DNA of 64,000 bases, taken from assembly GCF_001885905.1 (NCBI RefSeq), contig NZ_JXKM01000009.1:1-64000 (forward strand), read 5' to 3'. The position numbers and the translations under genes were made by a program. This DNA comes from Enterococcus devriesei. GTDB taxonomy: Bacteria > Bacillota > Bacilli > Lactobacillales > Enterococcaceae. A model generated the notes under the pieces. It was not told the DNA's origin. It was given only the letters and a program-made list of their open reading frames with translations, and searched no databases. Within the stretch, counting starts at the first letter, position 1. The number at the start of each line of letters is the position of its first letter. This document shows positions 28,507-37,314 of the stretch, piece by piece.

Positions 28507-29682
28507 CTATTTTTTTATCTCATAAAACAATACCTTCAAGTAATTGCTTTCTTCAAAATGACTGGCTGGAAAATCAGCAGGCAATCGATAGCTTTCTACT
28601 AAATGATAGGTCGCTTGCTTGTTGTTTAAGGCTTGTTCGATTGCCTGTTTGAACTTCTTGATAGACAGATTCGCCGCGTTGGTAGAAGCAATGATCATTC
28701 CTTCATCAGACAAGATTTCAACACTGTCTTCAATCAACCGCCCGTAGTCTTTTGCCACGGAAAATGTTTTCTTCTTATTGCGGGCAAAACTTGGCGGATC
28801 TAAGATAATTACATCATAACGTAAGTTCTTTCGCATTGCATAGCGGAAATAATCAAAAGTATCCATGACAATGATTTTTTGCTGCTCTAAGGGTAAGCCA
28901 TTGACGGCAAATTGCTCCTGCGTCTTTGGTAAACTACGTTGAGCTAAGTCCACGCTAGTCGTTTCCACCGCGCCGCCGTAAGCAGCCGCTACTGAAAAAG
29001 CACCGGTATAGCTAAACATATTCAACACTTTCTTGCCAGCGGCCAATCCTTCAGTCAACCGCCCCCGAACTTCTTTTTGATCCAAAAAGATCCCCGTCAT
29101 ATAGCCTTCATCTAAATAGACCGCATATGAAACACCATTTTCCAAGACAAGCAATGGCTCCTGTGGCTTCTCCCCCATCAACCATTGACTTTCTCTTAAG
29201 TCGCTAGTAAAGCGAATCTTTTCCACCACACCTTTCGCCGTTGGAAAGGCCACCAACAAACTGTCTAAGATTTCTTGTTGAAAATGATAGATCGTCTGAT
29301 TGTACCAAGACAACACTAAATAATCGTGATAATAATCAATCGTCAATCCGCCGATGCCGTCTCCTTCACCATTAAATAAGCGAAAAGCGGTCGTTGTTCC
29401 ATCCGCAAAAAAAGCTTGACGCCGCTGGATCGCCTGTTTAAAAGCTTCTATAAAAAAAGCACGGTCAATGGGACGCTGCGTTCGATCTAATACCCAGCCC
29501 ATGCCTTTATTTTGTTTGCCTAAATAGCCAGAGGCAACATATTTATCATTACCATCAACAAAAGTCACCCATTCAAGGGGAATTTTTTTTATATTTTGTT
29601 TCAAATCTTCTATTTGAATTAATGGATTTCCTTGACGAATTCGTTTAATTCCATTATTTGTTAATTCTATCTTCACATTCAT
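28507..29682 (-). CDS. Class I SAM-dependent rRNA (cytosine-C5) methyltransferase, RlmI-like
   Basis: About 391 residues. An N-terminal PUA-like domain (1-75, with ASGYLGKQNKGMGWVLDRTQ) precedes a central RNA-binding part and a Rossmann methyltransferase: KKVLNMFSYTGAFSVAAAYG is the SAM-binding motif I, and DVIILDPPSFARNKK is the DPPxF motif IV. RlmI of E. coli methylates C1962 of 23S rRNA; the target here is inferred. The start is uncertain: ATG at 29682 or GTG at 29676, the latter with AGGGA five bases upstream. It heads the operon with the AroD-like gene and is divergent from ltaS. Confidence 0.85.
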   Translation of the reverse strand: MNVKIELTNNGIKRIRQGNPLIQIEDLKQNIKKIPLEWVTFVDGNDKYVASGYLGKQNKGMGWVLDRTQRPIDRAFFIEAFKQAIQRRQAFFADGTTTAFRLFNGEGDGIGGLTIDYYHDYLVLSWYNQTIYHFQQEILDSLLVAFPTAKGVVEKIRFTSDLRESQWLMGEKPQEPLLVLENGVSYAVYLDEGYMTGIFLDQKEVRGRLTEGLAAGKKVLNMFSYTGAFSVAAAYGGAVETTSVDLAQRSLPKTQEQFAVNGLPLEQQKIIVMDTFDYFRYAMRKNLRYDVIILDPPSFARNKKKTFSVAKDYGRLIEDSVEILSDEGMIIASTNAANLSIKKFKQAIEQALNNKQATYHLVESYRLPADFPASHFEESNYLKVLFYEIKK

Positions 29683-29773
29683 CCCTGCTTTCACCACTAG
29701 TATATCAAAAAAAACAGCTAGTTTTCGCTTATAAAGTTTTTATTAAAGCTGATTGCTCCTAATTTGATAAGAA

Positions 29774-29802
29774 TTGACGGGGACCATGTAAGCTAGTAAA
29801 AT
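29774..29802 (+). promoter_or_regulatory. Promoter of ltaS
   Basis: TTGACG (29774-29779), 17-base spacer, TAAAAT (29797-29802), about 50 bases before the TTG start codon. Confidence 0.65.
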
Positions 29803-29853
29803 GTTACCAAGTGAACAATTTGCATTTCTTCTGCATTAGAAAGGAAGTTACTA

Positions 29854-31965
29854 TTGAATAAACTCAAAACACCAAAATTTTTAAATAAGCGTTTAGGCTT
29901 TTACGCCTTATTAACCTTCTTATTATGGGCTAAAAGTATCTTTGCCTATTTATTTGAATTTAATCTCGGGATCGAGAGCCTGACCCAATACTTTATTCTC
30001 TTCATCAACCCAATCGCCTCGACGATGTTCTTGTTATCGATCGCCTTGTATGTGCGCAGACCAAAGGCATCTTATCGAACAATGATGGTGATTTACGCGC
30101 TGGCCAGTTTCTTACTGTTTGCCAACGTCGTCTACTACCGCGAATTTACTGACTTCATTACCGTCAACACTTTCTTAGGTGCCGGCAAAGTCGCTAGTGG
30201 TTTAGGTGAGAGTGCCATTCGTTTGTTCCGTCCATATGACCTCTTATTCTTGATTGATATCATTATCTTGCCGCTGCTTTTATGGCGCAAACGAATCAAA
30301 GAAGAAGAACGTCCCGTACGTGCTCGGATGGCTTTTGCGATGACCGCTCTATCGATCATGATCTTCTCAGGAAATCTTTTCTTGGCAGAAGCAGACCGTC
30401 CAGAATTATTGACCCGGACTTTTTCTCGTGACTATTTGATTAAATATCTTGGGGTTAATGCCTTTACCGTTTACGATGGCATCCAAACCTATAATACCAA
30501 CCAAGTACGAGCAGAAGCGAGTCCAAATGATCTAAAGGATGTTGAAGCGTATGTCAAAGAACACTACGCCGCTCCAAACAGTGACTATTACGGTATTGCC
30601 AAAGGACGGAACGTCATTACGATCCATTTAGAAAGTCTGCAACAGTTTGTGATCGACTACAAATTGAAAGATGCAAATGGACAAGAACATGAAGTAACGC
30701 CGTTCTTAAACAGTATTTTCCATAACAACAGCACTTTTGCTTTTGATAATTTCTTCCACCAAGTCAAAGCCGGAAAAACTTCCGACGCGGAAACATTGAT
30801 GGAAAACTCGTTGTTCGGCTTGAATCAAGGTTCACTCTTCTCGCAACTAGGCGGAAAGAACACCTTCCAAGCAGCACCGGATATTTTGAAACAAACAGAA
30901 GGCTACACAAGTGCGGCTTTCCACGGAAATTCAGGAAACTTCTGGAACCGGACGGAAACCTACAAAAATCTTGGCTATGATTATTTCTTCGATTCTTCTT
31001 ATTATGATGTGAACGATGAAAACTCATTCCAATACGGCTTGCATGACAAACCGTTCTTCCAACAATCAGTGAAATATCTGGAGCGTCTGCAACAGCCGTT
31101 CTATTCAAAATTTATTGCTGTATCCAATCACTATCCATACAGTGAATTTAAAAATGATGAAGCTGGCTTCCCAATGGCCGATACTGGTGACGAAACCATT
31201 AATGGTTACTTTGCTACAGCCAACTATTTGGATAAAGCCGTTGAAGAATTCTTTAACTATCTAAAAGCTTCTGGCTTGTATGACAATTCCATCATCGTCA
31301 TGTATGGCGATCATTATGGAATTTCTAATTCAAGAAATCCTGATTTAGCACCATTACTTGGTAAGTCGAAAGAAACTTGGTCAAACTATGACAATGCGCA
31401 AATGCAGCGGGTACCTTACATGGTTCATGTGCCTGGACAAGAAAAAGGCGGCATCAACCATACTTACGGCGGTGAAGTTGATGCGTTACCTACTCTGCTT
31501 CATCTATTAGGAACAGATACGAGCAAATACTTGCAACTAGGTCAAGATTTATTATCAAAAGATCATGACCAAGTCGTAGCTTTCCGTGATGGCGACTATG
31601 TGACACCAAAATATACAAACTACAGTGGGAACTTGTACGACAACAAGACTGGTCTTCCAATCACTGAACCGGATGAAACGGTTAAGGCCGAAACTGAAGC
31701 GAACAAGGACGCTGTTGCGAAACAGTTAGATACCTCGGATCACATCAATAACGGGGATCTCTTGAGATTCTATTCAGCTAGCGGATTGAAGCCAATCGAT
31801 GCATCCGATTATAACTATAAAGATGGCTTGAAACAGATGGAAAAAATCGAAAATAAACTCGGTGATAAATCCACTAGCATCTTTGATCAACATGGAAAAA
31901 AATCCACTCAAGACTTGTATAAGACTGAAACGTATAAACAATATCAAGAACAAAATCAACAATAA
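29854..31965 (+). CDS. ltaS: Lipoteichoic acid synthase, sulfatase family
   Basis: A 703-residue polytopic enzyme that polymerises glycerol phosphate from phosphatidylglycerol onto the glycolipid anchor of lipoteichoic acid. Five membrane helices lie in residues 14-175, followed by an extracellular alkaline-phosphatase-like domain. The catalytic threonine is Thr309 in AGKTSDAE, with the metal-binding Glu260 region (HLESLQQF) and MYGDHYG. The C-terminal tail is Lys/Gln-rich. Translation starts at TTG after AAAGGAAG. Enterococci usually have two LtaS-type enzymes; which copy this is cannot be settled from the window. Confidence 0.93.
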   Translation: MNKLKTPKFLNKRLGFYALLTFLLWAKSIFAYLFEFNLGIESLTQYFILFINPIASTMFLLSIALYVRRPKASYRTMMVIYALASFLLFANVVYYREFTDFITVNTFLGAGKVASGLGESAIRLFRPYDLLFLIDIIILPLLLWRKRIKEEERPVRARMAFAMTALSIMIFSGNLFLAEADRPELLTRTFSRDYLIKYLGVNAFTVYDGIQTYNTNQVRAEASPNDLKDVEAYVKEHYAAPNSDYYGIAKGRNVITIHLESLQQFVIDYKLKDANGQEHEVTPFLNSIFHNNSTFAFDNFFHQVKAGKTSDAETLMENSLFGLNQGSLFSQLGGKNTFQAAPDILKQTEGYTSAAFHGNSGNFWNRTETYKNLGYDYFFDSSYYDVNDENSFQYGLHDKPFFQQSVKYLERLQQPFYSKFIAVSNHYPYSEFKNDEAGFPMADTGDETINGYFATANYLDKAVEEFFNYLKASGLYDNSIIVMYGDHYGISNSRNPDLAPLLGKSKETWSNYDNAQMQRVPYMVHVPGQEKGGINHTYGGEVDALPTLLHLLGTDTSKYLQLGQDLLSKDHDQVVAFRDGDYVTPKYTNYSGNLYDNKTGLPITEPDETVKAETEANKDAVAKQLDTSDHINNGDLLRFYSASGLKPIDASDYNYKDGLKQMEKIENKLGDKSTSIFDQHGKKSTQDLYKTETYKQYQEQNQQ

Positions 31966-31970
31966 TTCTC

Positions 31971-32011
31971 AATCACCCATTTCGCAAACATACGAAATGG
32001 GTGATTTTTTT
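31971..32011 (+). terminator. Terminator of ltaS
   Basis: AATCACCCATTTCG / CGAAATGGGTGATT stem followed by seven T. Confidence 0.9.
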
Positions 32012-32085
32012 GCACTTATTTCTTCTGATAGAATTCATACTTCTTTCAAATTAAGAATTTATACTACTTATTAAGAGGTGAGTAT

Positions 32086-32742
32086 ATGAATCTTTTCTCA
32101 ACAACACTTACAACGATCAAGCGGCATCGCTTTCAATTTTCGATTTCATGGGTGATTTGTTTATTCGCCCTTTTTAGTTTAACCAGCTTTGGTGTGCTGC
32201 GGTCGATCTTGATTCAATTAGATTCACTCGACCAAATCAAATTATTTACGAAGCCTGAAATCAAACAGCTACAGGAATATTTTGCTGATCGTCTGCTTTT
32301 TTGTTGTATCGGCTTCTTTTGTTTACTGTTGATCGGCTTTGCTCTACGTTTATACATCCAAAAAAAATATACTACTTCATTAAAGCAATTAATTTACACC
32401 ACAGGATTAGAATTTTTTATCGGCCTGATGGTTGCTACAATTAGTTTAATTCTTCTTTTCGCGATCTTTGAACCGGTCTACGAAAGTGTCTTACAAAATT
32501 TGTATCATCAAGGCTTAAACCAATTCAAGAACTTGCCGAATTTTGTTTTAAGTAACGGTACTAGCGGAATTGCCTATTCGATTCGTTCTTCCCTATCCTT
32601 TGAGTTATCCTCTATGACTTTACTGGATCTTTTTTTTAACGCTTTACTGAAGGCCTGCGCTTTTCTCGTCGCAAGCTTAGGCGTAATGATTCTCCTATTC
32701 CAAACAATCAATCGAATCAGCAAAAGGAAGGATGTCCGTTAA
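32086..32742 (+). CDS. Membrane protein of unknown function, four helices
   Basis: A 218-residue protein with membrane segments at about 18-40, 70-90, 108-130 and 183-205, and an extracytoplasmic loop of about 50 residues between helices 3 and 4. The layout of an early helix, a loop and three later helices recalls a small FtsX-type permease, but no ABC ATPase gene is adjacent and the resemblance is weak. GAGGTG ribosome site before the ATG. Its stop codon lies in the loop of its terminator. It sits between ltaS and the purine permease. Confidence 0.65.
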   Translation: MNLFSTTLTTIKRHRFQFSISWVICLFALFSLTSFGVLRSILIQLDSLDQIKLFTKPEIKQLQEYFADRLLFCCIGFFCLLLIGFALRLYIQKKYTTSLKQLIYTTGLEFFIGLMVATISLILLFAIFEPVYESVLQNLYHQGLNQFKNLPNFVLSNGTSGIAYSIRSSLSFELSSMTLLDLFFNALLKACAFLVASLGVMILLFQTINRISKRKDVR

Positions 32743-32764
32743 AACACGAACATTCTTCCTTTTA
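32726..32764 (+). terminator. Terminator overlapping the stop codon of the membrane protein
   Basis: GGAAGGATGT / ACATTCTTCC stem (one G-T pair) with the stop codon in the loop, followed by T-rich sequence. Confidence 0.75.
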
Positions 32765-32788
32765 ATTATTCTTTTCTTGAAATAAAAC

Positions 32789-32817
32789 TTGAAAGTCGAT
32801 TATTCCTTCATTATACT
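32789..32817 (+). promoter_or_regulatory. Promoter of the purine permease gene
   Basis: TTGAAA (32789-32794), 17-base spacer, TATACT (32812-32817), 60 bases before the start codon. The leader is too short for a purine riboswitch. Confidence 0.65.
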
Positions 32818-32876
32818 TAAAAAGTATTCGGGTTTTATCGATATCATGAACTTATTTTAAGGAGCGTTTATTTAAA

Positions 32877-34316
32877 ATGGAAAAATTCTTCAAGTTAAAA
32901 GAACACGGGACCAATTTTTCAACGGAAATGATGGCGGGGATCACGACTTTCTTCGCGATGAGTTATATTTTATTCGTTAATCCAAGTATTTTATCAGCTT
33001 CAGGAATGCCATTTCAGGCGGTATTTTTAGCAACGATTATCGCTTCTGTCATTGGAACTTTAGTCATGGGTTTGTTCGCTAACGTACCTTATGCGCAAGC
33101 ACCAGGTATGGGACTGAATGCGTTCTTCACTTACACAGTCGTTTTTGGATTAGGTTATTCTTGGCAACAAGCGCTAGCGATGGTTTTCATTTGCGGAATC
33201 ATTAATATTCTGATCACGGTTACCAAAATTCGTAAATTGATCATTCGTGCAATTCCTGAAAGTATGCAGCACGCGATCGGTGGTGGGATCGGGATTTTTG
33301 TTGCTTATGTGGGAATCAAAAATGCTGGTCTACTTTCCTTTACTGCTGACTCTTCAGCCATCACTAGCAGTGTAATAGAAGGCGGCAAAGCCACCAATGT
33401 TTCGATCAACAGCGGAATTGTTCCTGCTTTGGCGAACTTTAATAATGCGCCGATTATTTTGGCTGTCATTGGTTTGGTTTTAACAACGATCTTAGTCGTT
33501 AAAAATGTCCGTGGCGCAATCTTGATTGGTATCTTAGTCACGACTTTATTAGGTATTCCAATGGGCGTCGTTCAATTAGGCGCGATTGATTGGCACGCAA
33601 ATTCATTAGGCAATTCGATCCAAGAGCTTGGTACAACCTTTGGTGCAGCCTTTGGTTCAGCTGGCATGGGCTCGCTCTTTTCTGATTCATCAAAATTGCC
33701 GCAAGTATTAATGACGATTTTAGCCTTTAGCTTATCTGATACCTTCGATACGATCGGAACCTTTATTGGAACTGGCCGGAGAACCGGCATTTTCTCTAAA
33801 GAAGATGAAATGGCGTTAGACAATGACGGCCGCGGCTTTAAAACAAAGATGGACAAAGCCTTGTTCGCAGATGCGATTGCTACATCGATTGGTGCGATCT
33901 TCGGTACATCGAATACTACCACTTACGTTGAATCAGCTGCTGGTATCGGTGCTGGTGGACGCACAGGTTTGACTTCCGTCGTCGTTGCTATTCTATTTGC
34001 TCTAAGCAGTCTGTTTTCTCCACTGATTGCGATCGTACCAGCACAAGCAACCGCACCTGCCTTGATCTTAGTCGGAGTCATGATGTTGGCATCCTTCGCG
34101 GATATTAATTGGTTGGACTTGGAAGAAGCCGTTCCCGCTTTCTTCGCGAGTGTCTTTATGGGGCTATGCTACAGCATTTCTTATGGGATCGCTGCTGGTT
34201 TTATTTTCTACACGATCGTTAAAGTCATTAAAGGAAAAACCAAGGAAATCTCACCGATTCTTTGGATCGTTGATCTACTATTCATTTTGAACTTTATCAT
34301 CTTGGCAATTTTATAA
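32877..34316 (+). CDS. NCS2-family purine permease (AzgA/PbuG/PbuO-like)
   Basis: A 479-residue transporter with about 12-14 helices, importing guanine, hypoxanthine or adenine by proton symport. The AzgA-type features are TEMMAGITTFFAMSYILFVNP at the N-terminus, YAQAPGMGLNAFFTYTVVFG, ESMQHAIGGGIGIFVAYVG and LSDTFDTIGTFIGTGRRTG, the substrate-binding region. Which base it prefers cannot be told. AAGGAG ribosome site. Transcribed alone from the promoter at 32789 and ended by a hairpin shared with the convergent kinase gene. Confidence 0.9.
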   Translation: MEKFFKLKEHGTNFSTEMMAGITTFFAMSYILFVNPSILSASGMPFQAVFLATIIASVIGTLVMGLFANVPYAQAPGMGLNAFFTYTVVFGLGYSWQQALAMVFICGIINILITVTKIRKLIIRAIPESMQHAIGGGIGIFVAYVGIKNAGLLSFTADSSAITSSVIEGGKATNVSINSGIVPALANFNNAPIILAVIGLVLTTILVVKNVRGAILIGILVTTLLGIPMGVVQLGAIDWHANSLGNSIQELGTTFGAAFGSAGMGSLFSDSSKLPQVLMTILAFSLSDTFDTIGTFIGTGRRTGIFSKEDEMALDNDGRGFKTKMDKALFADAIATSIGAIFGTSNTTTYVESAAGIGAGGRTGLTSVVVAILFALSSLFSPLIAIVPAQATAPALILVGVMMLASFADINWLDLEEAVPAFFASVFMGLCYSISYGIAAGFIFYTIVKVIKGKTKEISPILWIVDLLFILNFIILAIL

Positions 34317-34327
34317 ATTCAACATTA

Positions 34328-34374
34328 AAGAAGAAGCGTAAAACCGATTTGGTTTTACGCTTCTTCTTTTACGT
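34328..34374. terminator. Bidirectional terminator shared by two convergent genes
   Basis: AAGAAGCGTAAAACC / GGTTTTACGCTTCTT with a five-base loop and A/T tracts on both sides. One arm contains the stop codon of the histidine kinase at 34355. Confidence 0.85.
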
Positions 34375-35818
34375 CTTCTTTTACTTCATCGGGAAATGTC
34401 ACTTTGAAGGTCGTTCCCTTTTCAAGTTCGCTGGTGACCTCAATCGTTCCATGATGCAGGCGAACTAATTCTTGAACGATGGACAATCCCAGTCCGGACT
34501 CGCCGTATTTCGTATTTTTCCGTGATGGATCGGCTTTGTAATAGCGATCCCAAATATTTTTTACTTGTTCCTCTGACATACCGATCCCATTATCACTGAT
34601 CTCGATCGCTGTCCCAGCGGCTTCTTTTTGGATTGAGACTTTAATGGTCCCATTTTGTGTAAACTGGATCGCGTTTTGAATCAGGTTCACCAGCACTTGA
34701 ACGAACCGATCGTAATCCGCATAGACGTCAATCGCTTCATCCGTGTTCAAGACTAGCTGGTCGCCAGAAGCCTCAGCTTTGGCTTTTAGTTGCGTCAACA
34801 GAGTTGAGACTGCTTCAGTGGCATTGAACTTCTGCAAAATAATACTGATTTGATTGGTCCTGATCTTTTCATAATCGAGATTTTCATTGACCAAACGAAT
34901 CAATCGGGACGTTTCATTTTGCATCAAAGTGATTGCTTTGGCCTTTTGATTTTCCGGGATCGCGTTGTATTGCAGCCCTTCCAAAAGACCATTAATGGTC
35001 GTCAGCGGTGTCCGCATCTCGTGAGAAGCATCCGCCATAAATTGTTTCCGACGTTCTTCTTGCCGCTCGATCTCATCTTGCGACTCTTTCAAAGAGATGG
35101 TCATTTGATTAAAATCATTGGCTAGATCATCAAATTCATCCCGATTACGATTCGGTACCACTACATCAAAGTTCCCTGTGGCCACCTCTTTAGTGGCCGA
35201 ACGCATTCGATTGATCCGCTTTACCTGTCTGGTAGCAAATAAATAGCTGACGATGATCGCGATAATCGAGGCAATAATGAAGGCTTTAAATAGGTCCGTC
35301 ACGATGGAATTGACGCTATTTTCCACGTTCATCGCCGGCTGACTGACCAAAAGTACTCCATAAAAAGAATCATTGCTGAAAAACGGCACCATCGCATAGG
35401 AAGTCGTTTGATTTTGCCCCATCACATTCTTCGTGCTGGTTTCCTTTTGCTGCTGACCAGCCTTCAACGCCTTCCACTGCGCGTCGCTAACTAAGTGCTT
35501 ATTGACCTTACCGGCTTTTTGCGGGTATTGGACATTTTGATCCTTGTCGATGAAAACAAAGGTCACCCCTTGTTGATTCAAACTAACTTCGGTGACACTA
35601 ATGGCATTTTGAAAGGCCGCGTCTTCTGTCATCCAATCATATTGACTGCTGAAAGAAAGATTGGTTTTTTCAACCGAGCGGGCATAGCCGAACAATTCTT
35701 TATAGTTATTATCCTCAAGTGTTTTTCGCGTGAATTGGGTAAAAGAAAGTCCCAACGTCAACAGGATCAACAATATCAATCCGCCGAAAGCCAACAATTG
35801 CTGATAAAGATACTTCAT
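34355..35818 (-). CDS. Sensor histidine kinase with HAMP domain
   Basis: A 487-residue membrane kinase. Helix 1 is at about 9-28, followed by an extracytoplasmic sensor of about 145 residues, helix 2 at 176-196, HAMP at 197-248, HisKA with His266 (ADASHEMRTP), and an ATPase domain with LIQNAIQFT, ISDNGIGMS and GESGLGLSI. The start codon overlaps the regulator stop by four bases. Its place between a purine permease/ltaS segment and ssrA resembles, from memory, the E. faecalis EF1260-EF1261 pair. The stimulus is unknown; the long sensor loop suggests an envelope signal. Confidence 0.87.
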   Translation of the reverse strand: MKYLYQQLLAFGGLILLILLTLGLSFTQFTRKTLEDNNYKELFGYARSVEKTNLSFSSQYDWMTEDAAFQNAISVTEVSLNQQGVTFVFIDKDQNVQYPQKAGKVNKHLVSDAQWKALKAGQQQKETSTKNVMGQNQTTSYAMVPFFSNDSFYGVLLVSQPAMNVENSVNSIVTDLFKAFIIASIIAIIVSYLFATRQVKRINRMRSATKEVATGNFDVVVPNRNRDEFDDLANDFNQMTISLKESQDEIERQEERRKQFMADASHEMRTPLTTINGLLEGLQYNAIPENQKAKAITLMQNETSRLIRLVNENLDYEKIRTNQISIILQKFNATEAVSTLLTQLKAKAEASGDQLVLNTDEAIDVYADYDRFVQVLVNLIQNAIQFTQNGTIKVSIQKEAAGTAIEISDNGIGMSEEQVKNIWDRYYKADPSRKNTKYGESGLGLSIVQELVRLHHGTIEVTSELEKGTTFKVTFPDEVKEDVKEEA

Positions 35819-36537
35819 CGAGCAACCTCGGTATCATCAAATTTGTAACCGACGCCCCAAACCGTTTGAATGACCTGCGATCCGACTTTTTCAATCTTCT
35901 GACGCAGCTTTTTGATATGAGCATCAACTGTCCGCTCATCGCCAAAATACTGATAATCCCAAACCAATTCCAACAACTGTTCACGAGTAAAGACTTGTCG
36001 CGGCTTCTTCGCCATTGTATAAAGCAAATCAAATTCCTTCGGCGTCAGTCCCTCAATCGCCTTATCATCCAAATAAGCCTCTCGCGTCTTCAAGTTCATT
36101 TTGAAATGATCGGTTTGGATATCAAAGTTCTCATTGTTCGCTGCGACTTCCTTATTCGGTTCAGTCGCTAGTTCGCTACGACGATGCAATGCTTTGATCC
36201 GTGCAATTAAAGTCAGCGGCGAGAAGGGTTTTGTGACGTAGTCATCAGCTCCCATCTCCAAACCAATCACTTGATCGCTTTCGGAATCTCTGGCCGTCAG
36301 CATAATAATCGGTACCGTGCTAGAAATTTTGCGAATCTCACGACCCACTTCCATTCCATCCATGCTAGGTAGATTCAAATCAAGCGTGATCATGTCCCAT
36401 TTTTGTGGATCTGCTTTAAACGCCTCCAAACCTTCTTTGCCATCGTATTTAAATTCAGCTTCCCAGCCTTCATTTAAAAAGAACATCTGCATCATTTCAG
36501 AGACGGATTCATTATCTTCAATCATTAAAATATTCAT
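35815..36537 (-). CDS. OmpR-family response regulator
   Basis: A 240-residue regulator. The receiver has IEDNE at 6-10, phospho-acceptor Asp53 (ITLDLNLPSMDG), the LTARD threonine and YVTKPFSP lysine. The C-terminal winged helix has LTPKEFDLLYTMAKKP and ends TVWGVGYKFDD. The start at 36537 is set by a GGGGG ribosome site; the frame stays open 46 codons further without support. It is cotranscribed with the overlapping kinase gene. Confidence 0.88.
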   Translation of the reverse strand: MNILMIEDNESVSEMMQMFFLNEGWEAEFKYDGKEGLEAFKADPQKWDMITLDLNLPSMDGMEVGREIRKISSTVPIIMLTARDSESDQVIGLEMGADDYVTKPFSPLTLIARIKALHRRSELATEPNKEVAANNENFDIQTDHFKMNLKTREAYLDDKAIEGLTPKEFDLLYTMAKKPRQVFTREQLLELVWDYQYFGDERTVDAHIKKLRQKIEKVGSQVIQTVWGVGYKFDDTEVAR

Positions 36538-36711
36538 ACAATATCCCCCTAGTATCATCTGATTCTCATACTTAGTATACTCTATTTCAATTTTTTCAAC
36601 CATTACCTTACCTATATCTTCATTAACAATTTGCTTTTTCTTCAATCTTTTTAGCGCTTTCCTCTGACAATTCATGCCTTTCGCTAAAGCTTGAAAGCTT
36701 TGCTTAGTTCT

Positions 36712-36740
36712 TTGCTTTTTCGATGATGGAATGTTATAAT
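36712..36740 (+). promoter_or_regulatory. Promoter of ssrA
   Basis: TTGCTT (36712-36717), 17-base spacer and a perfect TATAAT (36735-36740). The RNA 5' end falls about 26 bases past the -10, so the primary transcript would need 5' processing. Confidence 0.75.
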
Positions 36741-36765
36741 TTCATTTGCAGTAAAATTTTATTAG

Positions 36766-37131
36766 GGGGCTGTTTCTGGATTCGACAGGCATTGTTCGGG
36801 CCTGAGTTGCGCTTCGTAGGTTACGTCTACGTAAAAACGTTACAGTTAAATATAACTGCTAAAAACAATAACAACTCTTACGCTTTAGCTGCCTAAAAAC
36901 AGTTAGCGTAGATCCTCCCGGTATCGCCCATGTGCTCGGATCAGGGTCTCAAATTAAGTGGGATACGTTTTAACTTTCCGTCTGTAAGTTAAAAAAGAGA
37001 TCATCAGACTAGCGAAATAGACTGCTTGTCACTCGGCATGCTATCGAGCGAAACTTCAAATGAGTTGACTATGAGCGTAGAGATTTAGGTTAAGAGATGT
37101 TTGGACAGGGGTTCGATTCCCCTCAGCTCCA
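36766..37131 (+). ncRNA. ssrA: Transfer-messenger RNA (tmRNA)
   Basis: Rescues stalled ribosomes and tags the unfinished proteins for proteolysis. The 5' end GGGGCTGTTTCTGGATTCGA pairs with CAGCTCC at the 3' end. The T arm GGGGTTCGATTCCCC is next to the 3' end, and the acceptor carries a discriminator A with no encoded CCA. The tag frame (resume codon GCT) reads AKNNNNSYALAA followed by TAA, closely related to known enterococcal tags. A pseudoknot-rich region follows the tag. Own promoter and terminator. Confidence 0.97.
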
Positions 37132-37135
37132 TTAT

Positions 37136-37169
37136 AAAAAGGAACGATCTCGAGAGATCGTTCCTTTTT
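37136..37169 (+). terminator. Terminator of ssrA
   Basis: AAAAAGGAACGATCT / AGATCGTTCCTTTTT perfect stem with a CGAG loop. Confidence 0.9.
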
Positions 37170-37251
37170 ATTTGCAAAAAAATAATAGTAGCTTTATCTG
37201 TAACTTCTTTCTCGACTCCATCCCTTGCTTCAAACAGCTACCCACAAAAAA

Positions 37252-37300
37252 CTTATCGAAGCAGTGTAAGAGGCAAACCTTCTCACATTGCTTTGATAAG
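37252..37300 (-). terminator. Interrupted inverted repeat after the OFA transporter gene
   Basis: CTTATC, AAGCA, TGT and AGAGG on one side match CCTTCT, ACA, TGCTT and GATAAG on the other, with small mismatches, giving a stem of nearly 22 pairs and a CAAA loop. It lies 15 bases past the transporter stop codon. A T run is lacking, so termination is only probable. Confidence 0.45.
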
Positions 37301-37314
37301 CAGACAACACTATT

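Noticed and set aside
32742-32754. PurR-box-like AAACACGAACATT before the purine permease gene
   Set aside because: It lies in the loop and arm of the terminator of the preceding gene, upstream of the permease promoter. A second weak match at about 32824-32836 is a single half site. Not enough for a PurR call.
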